A stretch of 26,080 bases of DNA, taken from Actinomycetes bacterium (GTDB taxonomy: Bacteria > Actinomycetota > Actinomycetes > Actinomycetales > Microbacteriaceae). Positions 1 to 6,532 of this stretch are shown piece after piece. Position 1 is the first letter of the stretch. Every line of letters starts with the position of its first letter. The translations under genes were made by a program, and so were the position numbers. The DNA lies in assembly GCA_023386675.1 (NCBI GenBank), contig JAEWJG010000287.1, positions 1 through 26,080 on the forward strand, read 5' to 3'. The notes beneath the pieces were generated by a model. It was given only the letters and a program-made list of their open reading frames with translations. It made no database searches and was not told the DNA's origin.

Positions 1-113
1 GGCCACTGCTCATCGAAGACTCCGCCGAGGTCTTCCTGCTCGTGGATGCCGTGCGCCGCTGCCGCCTGCTTGAGGTGATCGAGGATCACGTCGTAGGTCT
101 CGTCGTCGTTCAT
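1..113 (-). CDS. Hypothetical small protein, N-terminal part only (cut by window edge)
   Basis: An open frame reads leftward from an ATG at 113-111 to the window edge without a stop, giving 37 residues that start MNDDETYDVILDHLKQ and contain ELGG-like DLGGVFDEQW. The ATG overlaps the TGA of the VOC gene (110-112) as an ATGA junction, so the two are very probably translationally coupled. I recall a similar acidic 'LGGVYDEQW' segment in small actinobacterial proteins encoded beside VOC proteins, but that is memory and not a search. It is the last visible gene of the leftward TetR-ADH-VOC unit. The function is unknown and the rest of the gene lies outside the window. Confidence 0.6.
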   Translation of the reverse strand, partial: MNDDETYDVILDHLKQAAAAHGIHEQEDLGGVFDEQW

Positions 114-553
114 CGTCCCGGCAGCCGCTTCTTGATCTCCTGGAGGATCCAGCCGTTCCCGTCGGGGTCTTCGAATGAAGCGAACGTTCCATAGCTGGCG
201 CGATCGGGGTGAGGTCCGGGGACACGTCCCTGCGTTCCGGCACGGTGGAAGATCCCGGTCGCATCGTGGAAGAGCTCTGACACTTCGGCACCCGCGTCGA
301 CGAGCGCCTGGCGCGCTTCGTCGATGTCGTAGACGGTCAGCTGAAGACCGCGGACGGACCCGGGTGCAGCATCGGTGACCCCCTCCCCGAAGATGATCGA
401 CGCCTCGGACTCCGGCGGGGTGAACTGCACGACGCGGTACCCCTCATCGATCGTGAAGTCCGCATCTTCGCGCCAGCCGAGGGCCGCATAGAAGGCTTTG
501 GCCCTGTCCACGTCGGACACGGGGAGAATCACCACTTCGAGCTTCATGTACAT
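110..553 (-). CDS. VOC (glyoxalase/bleomycin-resistance fold) family protein
   Basis: The 147-residue product begins MYMKLEVVILPVSDVDRAKAF, the usual beta-alpha start of a VOC module ('V.D.DRAK.FY...LGW'). It ends with FEDPDGNGWILQEI, the typical last strand, where the Glu is normally a metal ligand. One protein of this length carries two beta-alpha-beta-beta-beta modules and normally works as a dimer; members are glyoxalases, dioxygenases or binding proteins. The start at 553 is chosen because a purine-rich AAAGGCGGA lies just upstream; a longer open frame to 1366 is only the shadow of the next gene. It lies 50 nt after the alcohol dehydrogenase and overlaps the next gene by 4 nt, which fits detoxification of a reactive carbonyl or electrophile. 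The substrate cannot be read from sequence. Confidence 0.85.
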   Translation of the reverse strand: MYMKLEVVILPVSDVDRAKAFYAALGWREDADFTIDEGYRVVQFTPPESEASIIFGEGVTDAAPGSVRGLQLTVYDIDEARQALVDAGAEVSELFHDATGIFHRAGTQGRVPGPHPDRASYGTFASFEDPDGNGWILQEIKKRLPGR

Positions 554-603
554 GTCAATCCGCCTTTCTTCGCGATGCTTCGCGTTGTCGGGGTCGGTAC
601 GTC

Positions 604-1659
604 TTACGCGGCCGGAGCCCGGCTGGACGCCTTTTCCTGGCTGATGTCGAGCACCATGCGGAATCGCGCCTCGCCGGACATCATCTTCGCGAAGGCGGCT
701 CCGGCCTCCGCGAGTGGGACTCGCTCGATGAGGGGCTTGATGCCGTGGGCCAGCGCGAAGGCGAGGTTGTCGTCGTTGTCGGCGGGGGTGCCCGTCAGGC
801 TGCCGACGATCGATCGGCCGCCGAAGATCAGTGAGGTGGTCGACACCTGGATCGGGTCGGACGCCACGCCGACCACGACGAGGCGCCCGCGGATGGTCAG
901 GCCGTCGACGAGACGCGACATCGACCCGCCGTTCGCCGCCGTCGCGATCACCGCATGCGCTCCGCCGAGCTTCTGGAGGGCCGCGGCCGGTTCGACCTCC
1001 GCGGAGTCGATGTAGTGCGTGGCTCCGAGCTGCTCCGCCAGCTGCCGCTTGCCTTCGCCACGGGCGATGGCGGCGACTTCGAAACCCATTGCTGCCGCGT
1101 ACTGCAGCGCGAGGTGCCCGAGTCCGCCGATACCCTGCACCGCGACGAGCTGTCCGGGACGAGCGCCTGAGTCTCGCAGAGCCGTGAAGACCGTCAGGCC
1201 GGCGCACATCAAGGGCGCGAGCACGACGGCATCGATGTCCTCCGGCACCGCCACGAGTCCGGTGGCCCGGACGATCACCGACTGGGCGTAGCCGCCGTCC
1301 CAGGTGTCGCCGAGCACCGGCTGGTCGAGACAGAACGTGAACTCGCCGCGGCGGCAGTTGGCGCACCGCATGCAGGGTCCACCGAGGTAGCCGACACCGA
1401 CACGGTCGCCGACGGCCCAGTCACGGACGTCCTCCCCGATCGCATCGATCCTCCCGATCACCTCGTGGCCGGGCACGATCGGCAGCCCCGCGTCTCGGTG
1501 GCCGACCAGGTTCAGGATGCCGGCGACGTCGCTGTGGCAGACCCCGCAGGCTTCCACGGCGATCCGGACTGTTCCCCTTCCCGGCTCGCGCTGGGCGAGT
1601 TCGACCGGGGCGAAAGTCGACGCATCCCTTGCTCGGATTGCGGAATACCGCGTGCTCAT
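604..1659 (-). CDS. Zinc-dependent alcohol dehydrogenase (AdhP-like MDR)
   Basis: The 351-residue medium-chain dehydrogenase oxidises alcohols or reduces aldehydes with NAD(P) in the cytoplasm. The catalytic zinc ligands are visible: Cys41 in ACGVCHSD, His65 in PGHE, and the Cys of PLMCAGLT. A four-cysteine structural zinc lobe reads CMRCANCRRGEFTFC, and the Rossmann fingerprint is GIGGLGHLALQYA. Length and order match the AdhP type. I chose the ATG at 1659, preceded by GGAG, rather than the longer frame reaching 1734, because MSTRYSAI leads directly into the GroES-like domain. It follows the tetR gene by 75 nt on the same strand and precedes the VOC gene, so it probably belongs to the TetR-controlled unit. 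The substrate is unknown. Confidence 0.92.
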   Translation of the reverse strand: MSTRYSAIRARDASTFAPVELAQREPGRGTVRIAVEACGVCHSDVAGILNLVGHRDAGLPIVPGHEVIGRIDAIGEDVRDWAVGDRVGVGYLGGPCMRCANCRRGEFTFCLDQPVLGDTWDGGYAQSVIVRATGLVAVPEDIDAVVLAPLMCAGLTVFTALRDSGARPGQLVAVQGIGGLGHLALQYAAAMGFEVAAIARGEGKRQLAEQLGATHYIDSAEVEPAAALQKLGGAHAVIATAANGGSMSRLVDGLTIRGRLVVVGVASDPIQVSTTSLIFGGRSIVGSLTGTPADNDDNLAFALAHGIKPLIERVPLAEAGAAFAKMMSGEARFRMVLDISQEKASSRAPAA

Positions 1660-1734
1660 TGTTCTCCGTGGTCGATCATGGCGACATTGTGAAGCGTCGC
1701 CGGACCGGATGGGTAGAGGCAGCCGTGACCGCAC

Positions 1735-2349
1735 TCACGCGGCAGCGACGGTCCCTTCGGGCAGGCCGAGGAGGCGCATGCTGTTGCGCCACAGGCTGTC
1801 GAGCTGTCCGGGGTCGTTGTACAGCTTGGCCAGCAGAACCAGGCCTTCGATCTGGGCCACGATCGACTTCGCCGCTTCGCGCAGGTTCGGCACCTCCAGC
1901 TCGCCCGCCGCCTGCGCCTCGGTGAGCGCTGCCGCGACGATGTCGATCTGCTCCTCGAAGATCTCCTGCAGCCGCTCCCGGACCGGGTCGTCGGCGGCGC
2001 TGAGCTCTAGCGCCAGGTTGCCGAACAGGCAGCCGACGACCGCACCACTCCCAGCCAGCGCTTCGCTCTGCATCTCCGCCGTTGCCACGAACAGCCCGCG
2101 AAGCCTCTCCACGATCGGATCCTTCGTGGTGAGGATGCCGGTCCACACACCTCGCTGCCATTCCCAGTGCTGGTTCACGACCTCGAGGGCGAGCGCCTGC
2201 TTAGAGGGGAAGAAGTAGTAGAAGCTGCCTTTCGGCACGCCGGCCGCCGCGCAGATCTCAGCGACGCCGATGCTCGAGTACGAGCGACGCCCGAAGAGCT
2301 CCGCTCCGGCGGTGAGAATGCGCTCCCGCGCGTCTGATGTCCGTCCCAT
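1735..2349 (-). CDS. TetR/AcrR family transcriptional regulator
   Basis: The 204-residue product begins MGRTSDARERILTAGAELFG. A helix-turn-helix spans about residues 27-46 (IGVAEICAAAGVPKGSFYYFF), followed by PSKQALALEVV, the hallmark of TetR repressors. The C-terminal ligand-binding half is alpha-helical. TetR proteins usually repress themselves and a divergent neighbour until a small ligand binds. Here the promoter carries a perfect TATAAT only 7 nt from the ATG and no ribosome-binding site is visible, so the mRNA is probably leaderless. An operator lies inside the promoter. Likely targets are the downstream alcohol dehydrogenase/VOC genes and the divergent SDR/SnoaL pair. Confidence 0.93.
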   Translation of the reverse strand: MGRTSDARERILTAGAELFGRRSYSSIGVAEICAAAGVPKGSFYYFFPSKQALALEVVNQHWEWQRGVWTGILTTKDPIVERLRGLFVATAEMQSEALAGSGAVVGCLFGNLALELSAADDPVRERLQEIFEEQIDIVAAALTEAQAAGELEVPNLREAAKSIVAQIEGLVLLAKLYNDPGQLDSLWRNSMRLLGLPEGTVAAA

Positions 2350-2351
2350 GC

Positions 2352-2380
2352 TTGCAATTATACGACCAGTCGTCTATAAC
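2352..2380 (+). promoter_or_regulatory. Promoter of the SDR/SnoaL unit
   Basis: TTGCAA (2352-2357), a 17-nt spacer and TATAAC (2375-2380) form a good sigma-70-like promoter pointing right. It overlaps the opposing tetR promoter almost completely, so one bound repressor could block both. The predicted start is near 2387, about 40 nt before the SDR ATG. Confidence 0.55.
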
Positions 2381-2386
2381 TGTCGA
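2357..2386 (-). promoter_or_regulatory. Promoter of the tetR unit (leaderless)
   Basis: Read on the minus strand, TCGACA (2386-2381) is the -35, followed by an 18-nt spacer and a perfect TATAAT -10 (2362-2357). The expected start point falls at about 2350, on the ATG itself, which predicts a leaderless transcript. The elements are seen directly; the start point is inferred. Confidence 0.6.
2362..2373. promoter_or_regulatory. Probable TetR operator, ACGAC-CA-GTCGT
   Basis: A perfect 5+2+5 inverted repeat, ACGACCAGTCGT, sits in the spacers of both divergent promoters and touches the tetR -10. The position is what an autoregulating TetR repressor would use. Assignment to this TetR is an inference from proximity. 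Confidence 0.55.
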
Positions 2387-2409
2387 TGGTCAATAGTTGA
2401 CCGACCATC
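2385..2409. promoter_or_regulatory. Nested inverted repeat in the SDR leader
   Basis: GGTCAATAGTTGACC (2388-2402) is a perfect 6+3+6 palindrome. It is nested with a second pairing, GATGGTC (2385-2391) with GACCATC (2403-2409). It lies around the predicted start of the SDR transcript and could be a second operator or a leader hairpin. Confidence 0.4.
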
Positions 2410-2427
2410 TAGTTAGGATTCGAACCC

Positions 2428-3135
2428 ATGAACACACGTAAGGTCGCCGTCATCACCGGTGCATCGCAGGGGATCGGCGCGGGCCTGGTCGAGGGCTACC
2501 TCGACCTCGGCTACGCCGTCGTCGCCAACTCCCGCACCATCGAGCCGCGCGACGAGGAGAACCTGGCCACCGTTGCCGGCGACATCGCCGACCCTGAGGT
2601 GGCCACCCGGATCATCGAGACCGCCGTCGCCCGCTTCGGGCGTGTCGACACGCTGGTGAACAACGCCGGCATCTTCATCGCCAAGCCGTTCACCGAGTAC
2701 ACGCAGGAGGACTACGAGACCGCCCTGGCGATCAACCTCGGCGGTTTCTTCCACATCACCCAGAAGGCCATCGCCGACATGCTCCCGCGGGAGGCTGGTC
2801 ACGTCGTCAACATCACCACGACCCTCCTGGAGAACGCCAACTCGAACGTGCCGTCCGTCCTCGCCTCCCTCACCAAGGGCGGTCTGGCCTCCGCCGTCAA
2901 GTCGCTCGCCATCGAGTACGCGGGCCGCGGGATCCGGGTGAACGCCGTCTCCCCCGGCATCATCAAGACTCCGATGCACGCGGAGGAGACCCACGGGTTC
3001 TTCGCGGGGCTGCACCCCATGCAGCAGATGGGCACCATCGACGACGTCGTTCGCGGCGTGCTCTACCTGGAGCAGTCGCCGTTCGTGACCGGCGAGTGGC
3101 TGCACATCGACGGCGGACAGAGCGCGGGGAACTGA
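2428..3135 (+). CDS. SDR-fold oxidoreductase-like protein with altered active site
   Basis: The 235-residue product is a classical-length short-chain dehydrogenase/reductase. It has the cofactor motif TGASQGIG (residues 10-17), NNAG (78-81), the central Asn in AINLGG (103), SPG and TPMH after the active site, and a C-terminal HIDGGQ. The catalytic site is unusual. Where YxxxK is expected the sequence reads ASLTK, so the Tyr position (146) is Ala while Lys150 remains, and the Ser position carries Thr in NITTT. The standard Tyr-based hydride-transfer mechanism is therefore missing or has been moved. A weak AGGA at 2415-2418 precedes the ATG. It is divergent from tetR and followed 2 nt later by a SnoaL-like gene, so the two are probably cotranscribed. 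Confidence 0.88.
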   Translation: MNTRKVAVITGASQGIGAGLVEGYLDLGYAVVANSRTIEPRDEENLATVAGDIADPEVATRIIETAVARFGRVDTLVNNAGIFIAKPFTEYTQEDYETALAINLGGFFHITQKAIADMLPREAGHVVNITTTLLENANSNVPSVLASLTKGGLASAVKSLAIEYAGRGIRVNAVSPGIIKTPMHAEETHGFFAGLHPMQQMGTIDDVVRGVLYLEQSPFVTGEWLHIDGGQSAGN

Positions 3136-3137
3136 CG

Positions 3138-3506
3138 ATGGCCGACCACCCCACCGCCGTCGGCAACGTCCTGTCCATCTGGGCGCAAGCGATCCGCGCG
3201 CACGAACCGGAGGTCGTCGCGTCCCTCTTCACCGAGGATGCGGTCTTCCAGGGCTTCGACCCGCGCCCCTCCGTCGGACGGCCGGGAGTCGTCGCCTACT
3301 ACGACAAGCAGCCCGTGGGCCTGGATCCGCAGTACCGGGTGCAGGAAGTCCGCGACTTCGGTCAGGACGCGCTCCTCGCCTTCGTGGACGTCGACTTCAT
3401 ACGACCGTCGGGCGAAGTCATCCCGACGCACCTGACGCTGGCCCTCGACGGCGTCGGTGACGAGTGGCTCATCCGCCACTACCACGTGTCGAAGATCGAC
3501 GCGTAG
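3138..3506 (+). CDS. SnoaL/NTF2-like (DUF4440-type) protein
   Basis: The 122-residue product has the cone-shaped NTF2 fold signature. An N-terminal helix leads to the pattern 'HEPEVVASLFTEDAVFQGFDP', then PSVGRPGVVAYYDKQP and a series of strands ending WLIRHYHVSKID. Such proteins are small isomerases, cyclases, dehydratases or binding partners, and many have no known substrate. The start lies 2 nt after the SDR stop, so the genes are almost certainly translated from one mRNA. Pairing with an SDR-fold protein lacking the usual Tyr raises the possibility that both act on the same substrate. No substrate can be named. Confidence 0.82.
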   Translation: MADHPTAVGNVLSIWAQAIRAHEPEVVASLFTEDAVFQGFDPRPSVGRPGVVAYYDKQPVGLDPQYRVQEVRDFGQDALLAFVDVDFIRPSGEVIPTHLTLALDGVGDEWLIRHYHVSKIDA

Positions 3507-3534
3507 GCTACCGCCGGTCCGGAGGGAGGACGAC

Positions 3535-3615
3535 GTCGAATTCTTCGTCGACATGGTGACGATCTTCCCAGCAACCCCGACGCACCCGAGCGACCCCGGG
3601 CCCGGGCGGCCGTGA
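3535..3615 (+). pseudogene. Possible remnant of a muconolactone-isomerase-like gene
   Basis: Just after the SnoaL gene, GGAGGGAGGA (3521-3530) looks like a strong ribosome-binding site. The frame behind it reads VEFFVDMVTIFPATPTHP and stops at 3613-3615, with GTC where a start codon would stand. From memory, 'MEFFVDMVT..P' is how small muconolactone delta-isomerase-like proteins begin, and these are normally about 90 residues long. The rest of such a protein is absent. It may be a 5' gene fragment left by a deletion, or a chance resemblance. Confidence 0.3.
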
Positions 3616-3622
3616 GGATAGT

Positions 3623-3652
3623 GATGGGCCGGTCGTCCTCGACCGGCCCATC
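3623..3652. terminator. Bidirectional hairpin between convergent genes
   Basis: A perfect 13-bp GC-rich stem (3623-3635 with 3640-3652) closes a TCCT loop. It lies between the rightward SDR/SnoaL unit and the leftward marR gene, where a shared terminator is expected. There is no clear U-tract, which is usual in high-GC actinobacteria. Confidence 0.7.
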
Positions 3653-3721
3653 CTGCTGCTCTGTCACCAGGCTCTCTGATGCAGACGCCCGAATCGAGGC
3701 GCAATGCCTGAGCTCAGACTC

Positions 3722-4198
3722 CTAGGGGACCAGATCCAGTCCCAGGTGCGCTCGCAGCGCCCGGGTGACGTCGTCGACCTCGTCGAGCTGCGCCGGCGTG
3801 AGGGCGTCGAGGAACAGCTCGCTCACCGCTCGGAGGTGGGGAACGGAGCCGGCTCGGAAGGCTGCCGCCCCGGCGTTCGTCGCGATCACGTCGATCCCGT
3901 GGACGTCGTCCGCACACGCCTGGCGGCGGATGAGTCCGCGTTTTTCCATGCGACCGAGGTGATGGGATAGCCTGCTGCGTTCCCAGTCGATGAGGTCTGC
4001 GAGCTCGGAGGAACGGAGCGTGTGGTCATCGGCCTCCGTGAGTGCAAGCAGCACCTGGTAGTCGCCGGCTGACAGCTCCGATTCGCTCTGCAATCTGCTG
4101 CCCAGGCGAGAGCGCAGCGCCTCGGCTGTCTCGATGTAGTTGCGCCAGCTGCGGAGTTGCTCCCGCGTCGGCGCACGGCGCGGCCTCTCCTCGCTCAT
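3722..4198 (-). CDS. MarR family transcriptional regulator (divergent from LLM operon)
   Basis: The 158-residue product has the MarR winged helix at about residues 45-110. Recognition helix and wing are visible in SSELADLIDWERSRLSHHLGRMEKRGLIRR, followed by the ADDVHGIDVIATNAG wing strand. The C-terminal helix (LDEVDDVTRALRAHLG) supplies dimerisation. The ATG at 4198 is chosen because AAGGAG lies 5-6 nt upstream; the frame extends to 4294 only through the intergenic operators. A single Cys95 next to the wing could be redox-sensitive, which is speculation. It faces an operon of redox enzymes across two palindromes, so it probably represses that operon and itself. Confidence 0.92.
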   Translation of the reverse strand: MSEERPRRAPTREQLRSWRNYIETAEALRSRLGSRLQSESELSAGDYQVLLALTEADDHTLRSSELADLIDWERSRLSHHLGRMEKRGLIRRQACADDVHGIDVIATNAGAAAFRAGSVPHLRAVSELFLDALTPAQLDEVDDVTRALRAHLGLDLVP

Positions 4199-4215
4199 CT
4201 CGTCTCCTTCGGGAA

Positions 4216-4227
4216 TTGACGTGTCAG
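4216..4227. promoter_or_regulatory. MarR operator 1 (TTGACGTGTCAG)
   Basis: This near-palindrome (TTGAC-GT-GTCAg, flanked by AA and TT) lies between the divergent marR and LLM genes. It is nearly the reverse complement of the second site 28 bp away centre to centre. It contains a TTGACG that could be a -35 for rightward transcription. MarR proteins bind such paired 10-12 bp palindromes. Confidence 0.55.
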
Positions 4228-4243
4228 TTCCATTGTTACAGGG

Positions 4244-4255
4244 TTGACACGTCAA
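4244..4255. promoter_or_regulatory. MarR operator 2 (TTGACACGTCAA)
   Basis: This palindrome has perfect TTGAC/GTCAA arms around AC and matches operator 1 in inverted orientation. It contains a consensus TTGACA on the plus strand, although I could not find a convincing -10 at the right distance. The two-site layout suggests cooperative repression of both directions. Confidence 0.55.
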
Positions 4256-4292
4256 TCCGGGTTGTCCGGAGACGAGAGAGGTCACGATCGAC

Positions 4293-5393
4293 ATGGAAGA
4301 GCTCGAGTTCGGATTGAATTCCTTCGGGGACGTCGCGACCGACGGCGGAAGGATCCTGTCGGACGCCGAGACGCTGCGGCTTATGGTCGAGGAGGCACAA
4401 CTCGCCGAATCCGTGGGCCTGGATGTCTACAGCATCGGCGAGCATTACCGCGAGGACATGGTCGACTCCGCCACTCCCGTGGTGCTGGCGGCGGCCGCTC
4501 AGGCGACGTCCACGATCCGGCTCGGCACGTCCGTCACGGTCCTGTCGACGCAGGACCCTGTGCGGCTTTATCAGCAGTTCGCCACGGTCGACGGGCTCTC
4601 CGGCGGACGCGCGCAGCTCGTGCTCGGCCGCGCGTCGGCGATCGAGTCGTTCCCGCTGTTCGGCTTCGACATTGCGGAGTACGAGGACATGTTCGAGGAG
4701 AAGCTCGATCTCTTCCTCCGCCTCATGCGCGAGGATCGGGTGACCTGGTCCGGCCGGTACCGCGCCCCTCTCGAATCGGTGCGGCTGCGGCCGCGGATGC
4801 AGGAGGGTGGCATCCCCACCTGGATCGGCATCGGCGGCAGCCCGGACTCCGTCGTCCGCGCCGCCCGGCACGGCCTCCCCCTGATGATGGCGATCATCGG
4901 CGGCAAGCCCGAACGGTTCGCCGGCCACGCCGAACTCTATCTGCGGGCCCTCGCCCAGTTCGGGCAGCCGGAGCTGCCGATCGGGCAGCACTCGCTCGGG
5001 CTTATCGCGGAAACCGACGACGCGGCGAAGAACGAGCACTGGGAGTACTGGCGCCCGGTCGTCACCGCACTGAGCCAGGAGCGCGGGTTCTACCCGCCAA
5101 GCGCGGAGCGGTACGCACAGGAGGTTGCGACGGGCGCACTGTACGTCGGCTCCCCCGAGACAGTCGCTCGGAAGCTGGCCGCGATCGTACGCACCAACCG
5201 CCTTTCCCGCTTCGACCTGAAGTACGACATCCGGCACCTGCCGGTGAAGGCCCGCGAGCGCAGCATCCGCCTGTTCGGCGAACAGGTCGTCCCCCGCGTC
5301 CGCGAACTCATCGCCGAAGACCCGGGCGACTGGCGCCTCACCGACCGCCACGCGGCCCAGATTGTCACCGCCCGGGCGAACGCAGCACAGTGA
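4293..5393 (+). CDS. LLM-class flavin/F420-dependent oxidoreductase (first of tandem pair)
   Basis: The 366-residue TIM-barrel luciferase-like protein starts MEELEFGLNSFGDV. It has the family landmarks SIGEHYRED, IRLGTSVTVLSTQDPVR, FATVDGLSGGRAQLVLGR, TWIGIGGSPDSV and YVGSPETVARKL. This order resembles the LLM group whose structural model is 2I7G (assignment from memory). Such enzymes use FMNH2 or F420 to oxidise or reduce small molecules. It shares extensive identity with the next gene, from 'LEFGL..FGD' to 'YxGSPETVARK', so the two arose by duplication. The gene lies 46 nt before its paralogue and opposite a MarR regulator. Cofactor and substrate are not determined. Confidence 0.9.
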   Translation: MEELEFGLNSFGDVATDGGRILSDAETLRLMVEEAQLAESVGLDVYSIGEHYREDMVDSATPVVLAAAAQATSTIRLGTSVTVLSTQDPVRLYQQFATVDGLSGGRAQLVLGRASAIESFPLFGFDIAEYEDMFEEKLDLFLRLMREDRVTWSGRYRAPLESVRLRPRMQEGGIPTWIGIGGSPDSVVRAARHGLPLMMAIIGGKPERFAGHAELYLRALAQFGQPELPIGQHSLGLIAETDDAAKNEHWEYWRPVVTALSQERGFYPPSAERYAQEVATGALYVGSPETVARKLAAIVRTNRLSRFDLKYDIRHLPVKARERSIRLFGEQVVPRVRELIAEDPGDWRLTDRHAAQIVTARANAAQ

Positions 5394-5439
5394 CCTCCCC
5401 CACCATCCCTTCATCATCCGTTCCGACAGGAGACACACC

Positions 5440-6519
5440 ATGACCGACATCACCGGCCTCGAATTCGGCCTCGACACCTTCGGCGACCTGCCCAGGGACG
5501 ACCGCGGCGAGATCACCAGCTACGCCGAGGCGATCCGCGTCACACGGGACGAGGCGATCCTCGCCGACGACATCGGTGTCGACGCCTTCGCCGTGGGCGA
5601 GCACCACCGCCCCGAGTTCGCGATCTCGACACCGGAGACGGTGCTCGCCGGCATCGCCACCGCGACCGAGAACATCCGGCTCGGCTCCGGGGTGACCGTC
5701 CTGTCCTCCGACGACCCCGTGCGCGTCTTCCAGCGCTTCGCGACGGTCGACGCCCTCTCGAACGGGCGAGCCGAGGTCATCCTCGGTCGCGGATCCTTCA
5801 CCGAGTCGTTCCCGCTCTTCGGATACGACCTGAAGGACTACGACCTCCTCTTCGAGGAGAAGATCGACCTCTTCCACAAACTCCTCGACGAGACGCCGGT
5901 CAGCTGGGAGGGAACCACCAGAGCCGCCCTGCACGAGGCCGACGTCTTCCCGAAGACCGACTCCGGGCACCTCCGCACCTGGGTCGGCGTCGGCGGCACT
6001 CCGCAGTCGGTGCTGCGCACCGCGCACTACGGGTTCCGCCTCATGCTTGCGATCATCGGCGGCGCACCCGCCCGCTTCACGCCGTACGTCGACCTGTACC
6101 GCCGTGCGGCCGAGCAGTTCGGCACAGAGGCCCTCCCGGTGGGGATGCACTCCCCGGGGTTCATCGCCGAGACCGACGAGGAGGCGAAGGAGCTGTTCTA
6201 CCCCGGATACAAGGTGATCCGTGACCGGATCGGCGCCCTGCGCGGCTGGCCGCCGCTGCAGCGGCACGAGTTCGAGGCGGATGTCGCACACGGCTCGCTC
6301 TACATCGGCTCTCCCGAGACCGTCGCCCGCAAAATGGCCGACGCGATCCGCACGCTCGACGTCGGCCGCTTCGACCTCATCTATACCGCCGGCGGTGCTA
6401 TGCGGGCCAGCGACCGGATGCGTGCCGTCGAGCTCTACGGGACGAAGGTCATTCCGATGGTGCGCGACCTGCTGGCTGACGTTTCCAAGCCCGCGACCGG
6501 CGCCGCGTTCCGGCGCTGA
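5440..6519 (+). CDS. LLM-class flavin/F420-dependent oxidoreductase (second of tandem pair)
   Basis: The 359-residue paralogue begins MTDITGLEFGLDTFGDLP and has the same landmarks: AVGEHHRPEF, IRLGSGVTVLSSDDPVRVF, FATVDALSNGRAEVILGRGS, TWVGVGGTPQSV and YIGSPETVARKM. The start at 5440 is set by AGGAGA 6 nt upstream; an in-frame extension to 5362 overlaps the previous gene and is not used. The two copies differ in the substrate-facing segments, for example GEHHRPEF against GEHYREDM. They may therefore have different substrates or form a heterodimer, as bacterial luciferase does. It is followed after 13 nt by a dinucleotide-binding reductase, pointing to one operon. Confidence 0.92.
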   Translation: MTDITGLEFGLDTFGDLPRDDRGEITSYAEAIRVTRDEAILADDIGVDAFAVGEHHRPEFAISTPETVLAGIATATENIRLGSGVTVLSSDDPVRVFQRFATVDALSNGRAEVILGRGSFTESFPLFGYDLKDYDLLFEEKIDLFHKLLDETPVSWEGTTRAALHEADVFPKTDSGHLRTWVGVGGTPQSVLRTAHYGFRLMLAIIGGAPARFTPYVDLYRRAAEQFGTEALPVGMHSPGFIAETDEEAKELFYPGYKVIRDRIGALRGWPPLQRHEFEADVAHGSLYIGSPETVARKMADAIRTLDVGRFDLIYTAGGAMRASDRMRAVELYGTKVIPMVRDLLADVSKPATGAAFRR

Positions 6520-6532
6520 AGGAGAGAGGCAC

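Noticed and set aside
110..1366. 418-residue frame on the minus strand running through the ADH and VOC genes
   Set aside because: Only its last 147 codons are the VOC gene. The rest is arginine/glycine-rich shadow translation of the ADH gene in another frame.
2414..2432. The minus strand reads GGGTTCGAATCC, like a tRNA T-arm
   Set aside because: Only a T-arm-like stretch is present; there are no D-arm, anticodon or acceptor stems in the neighbouring bases. It lies in the SDR leader and is best seen as chance, or at most a weak attachment-site trace.
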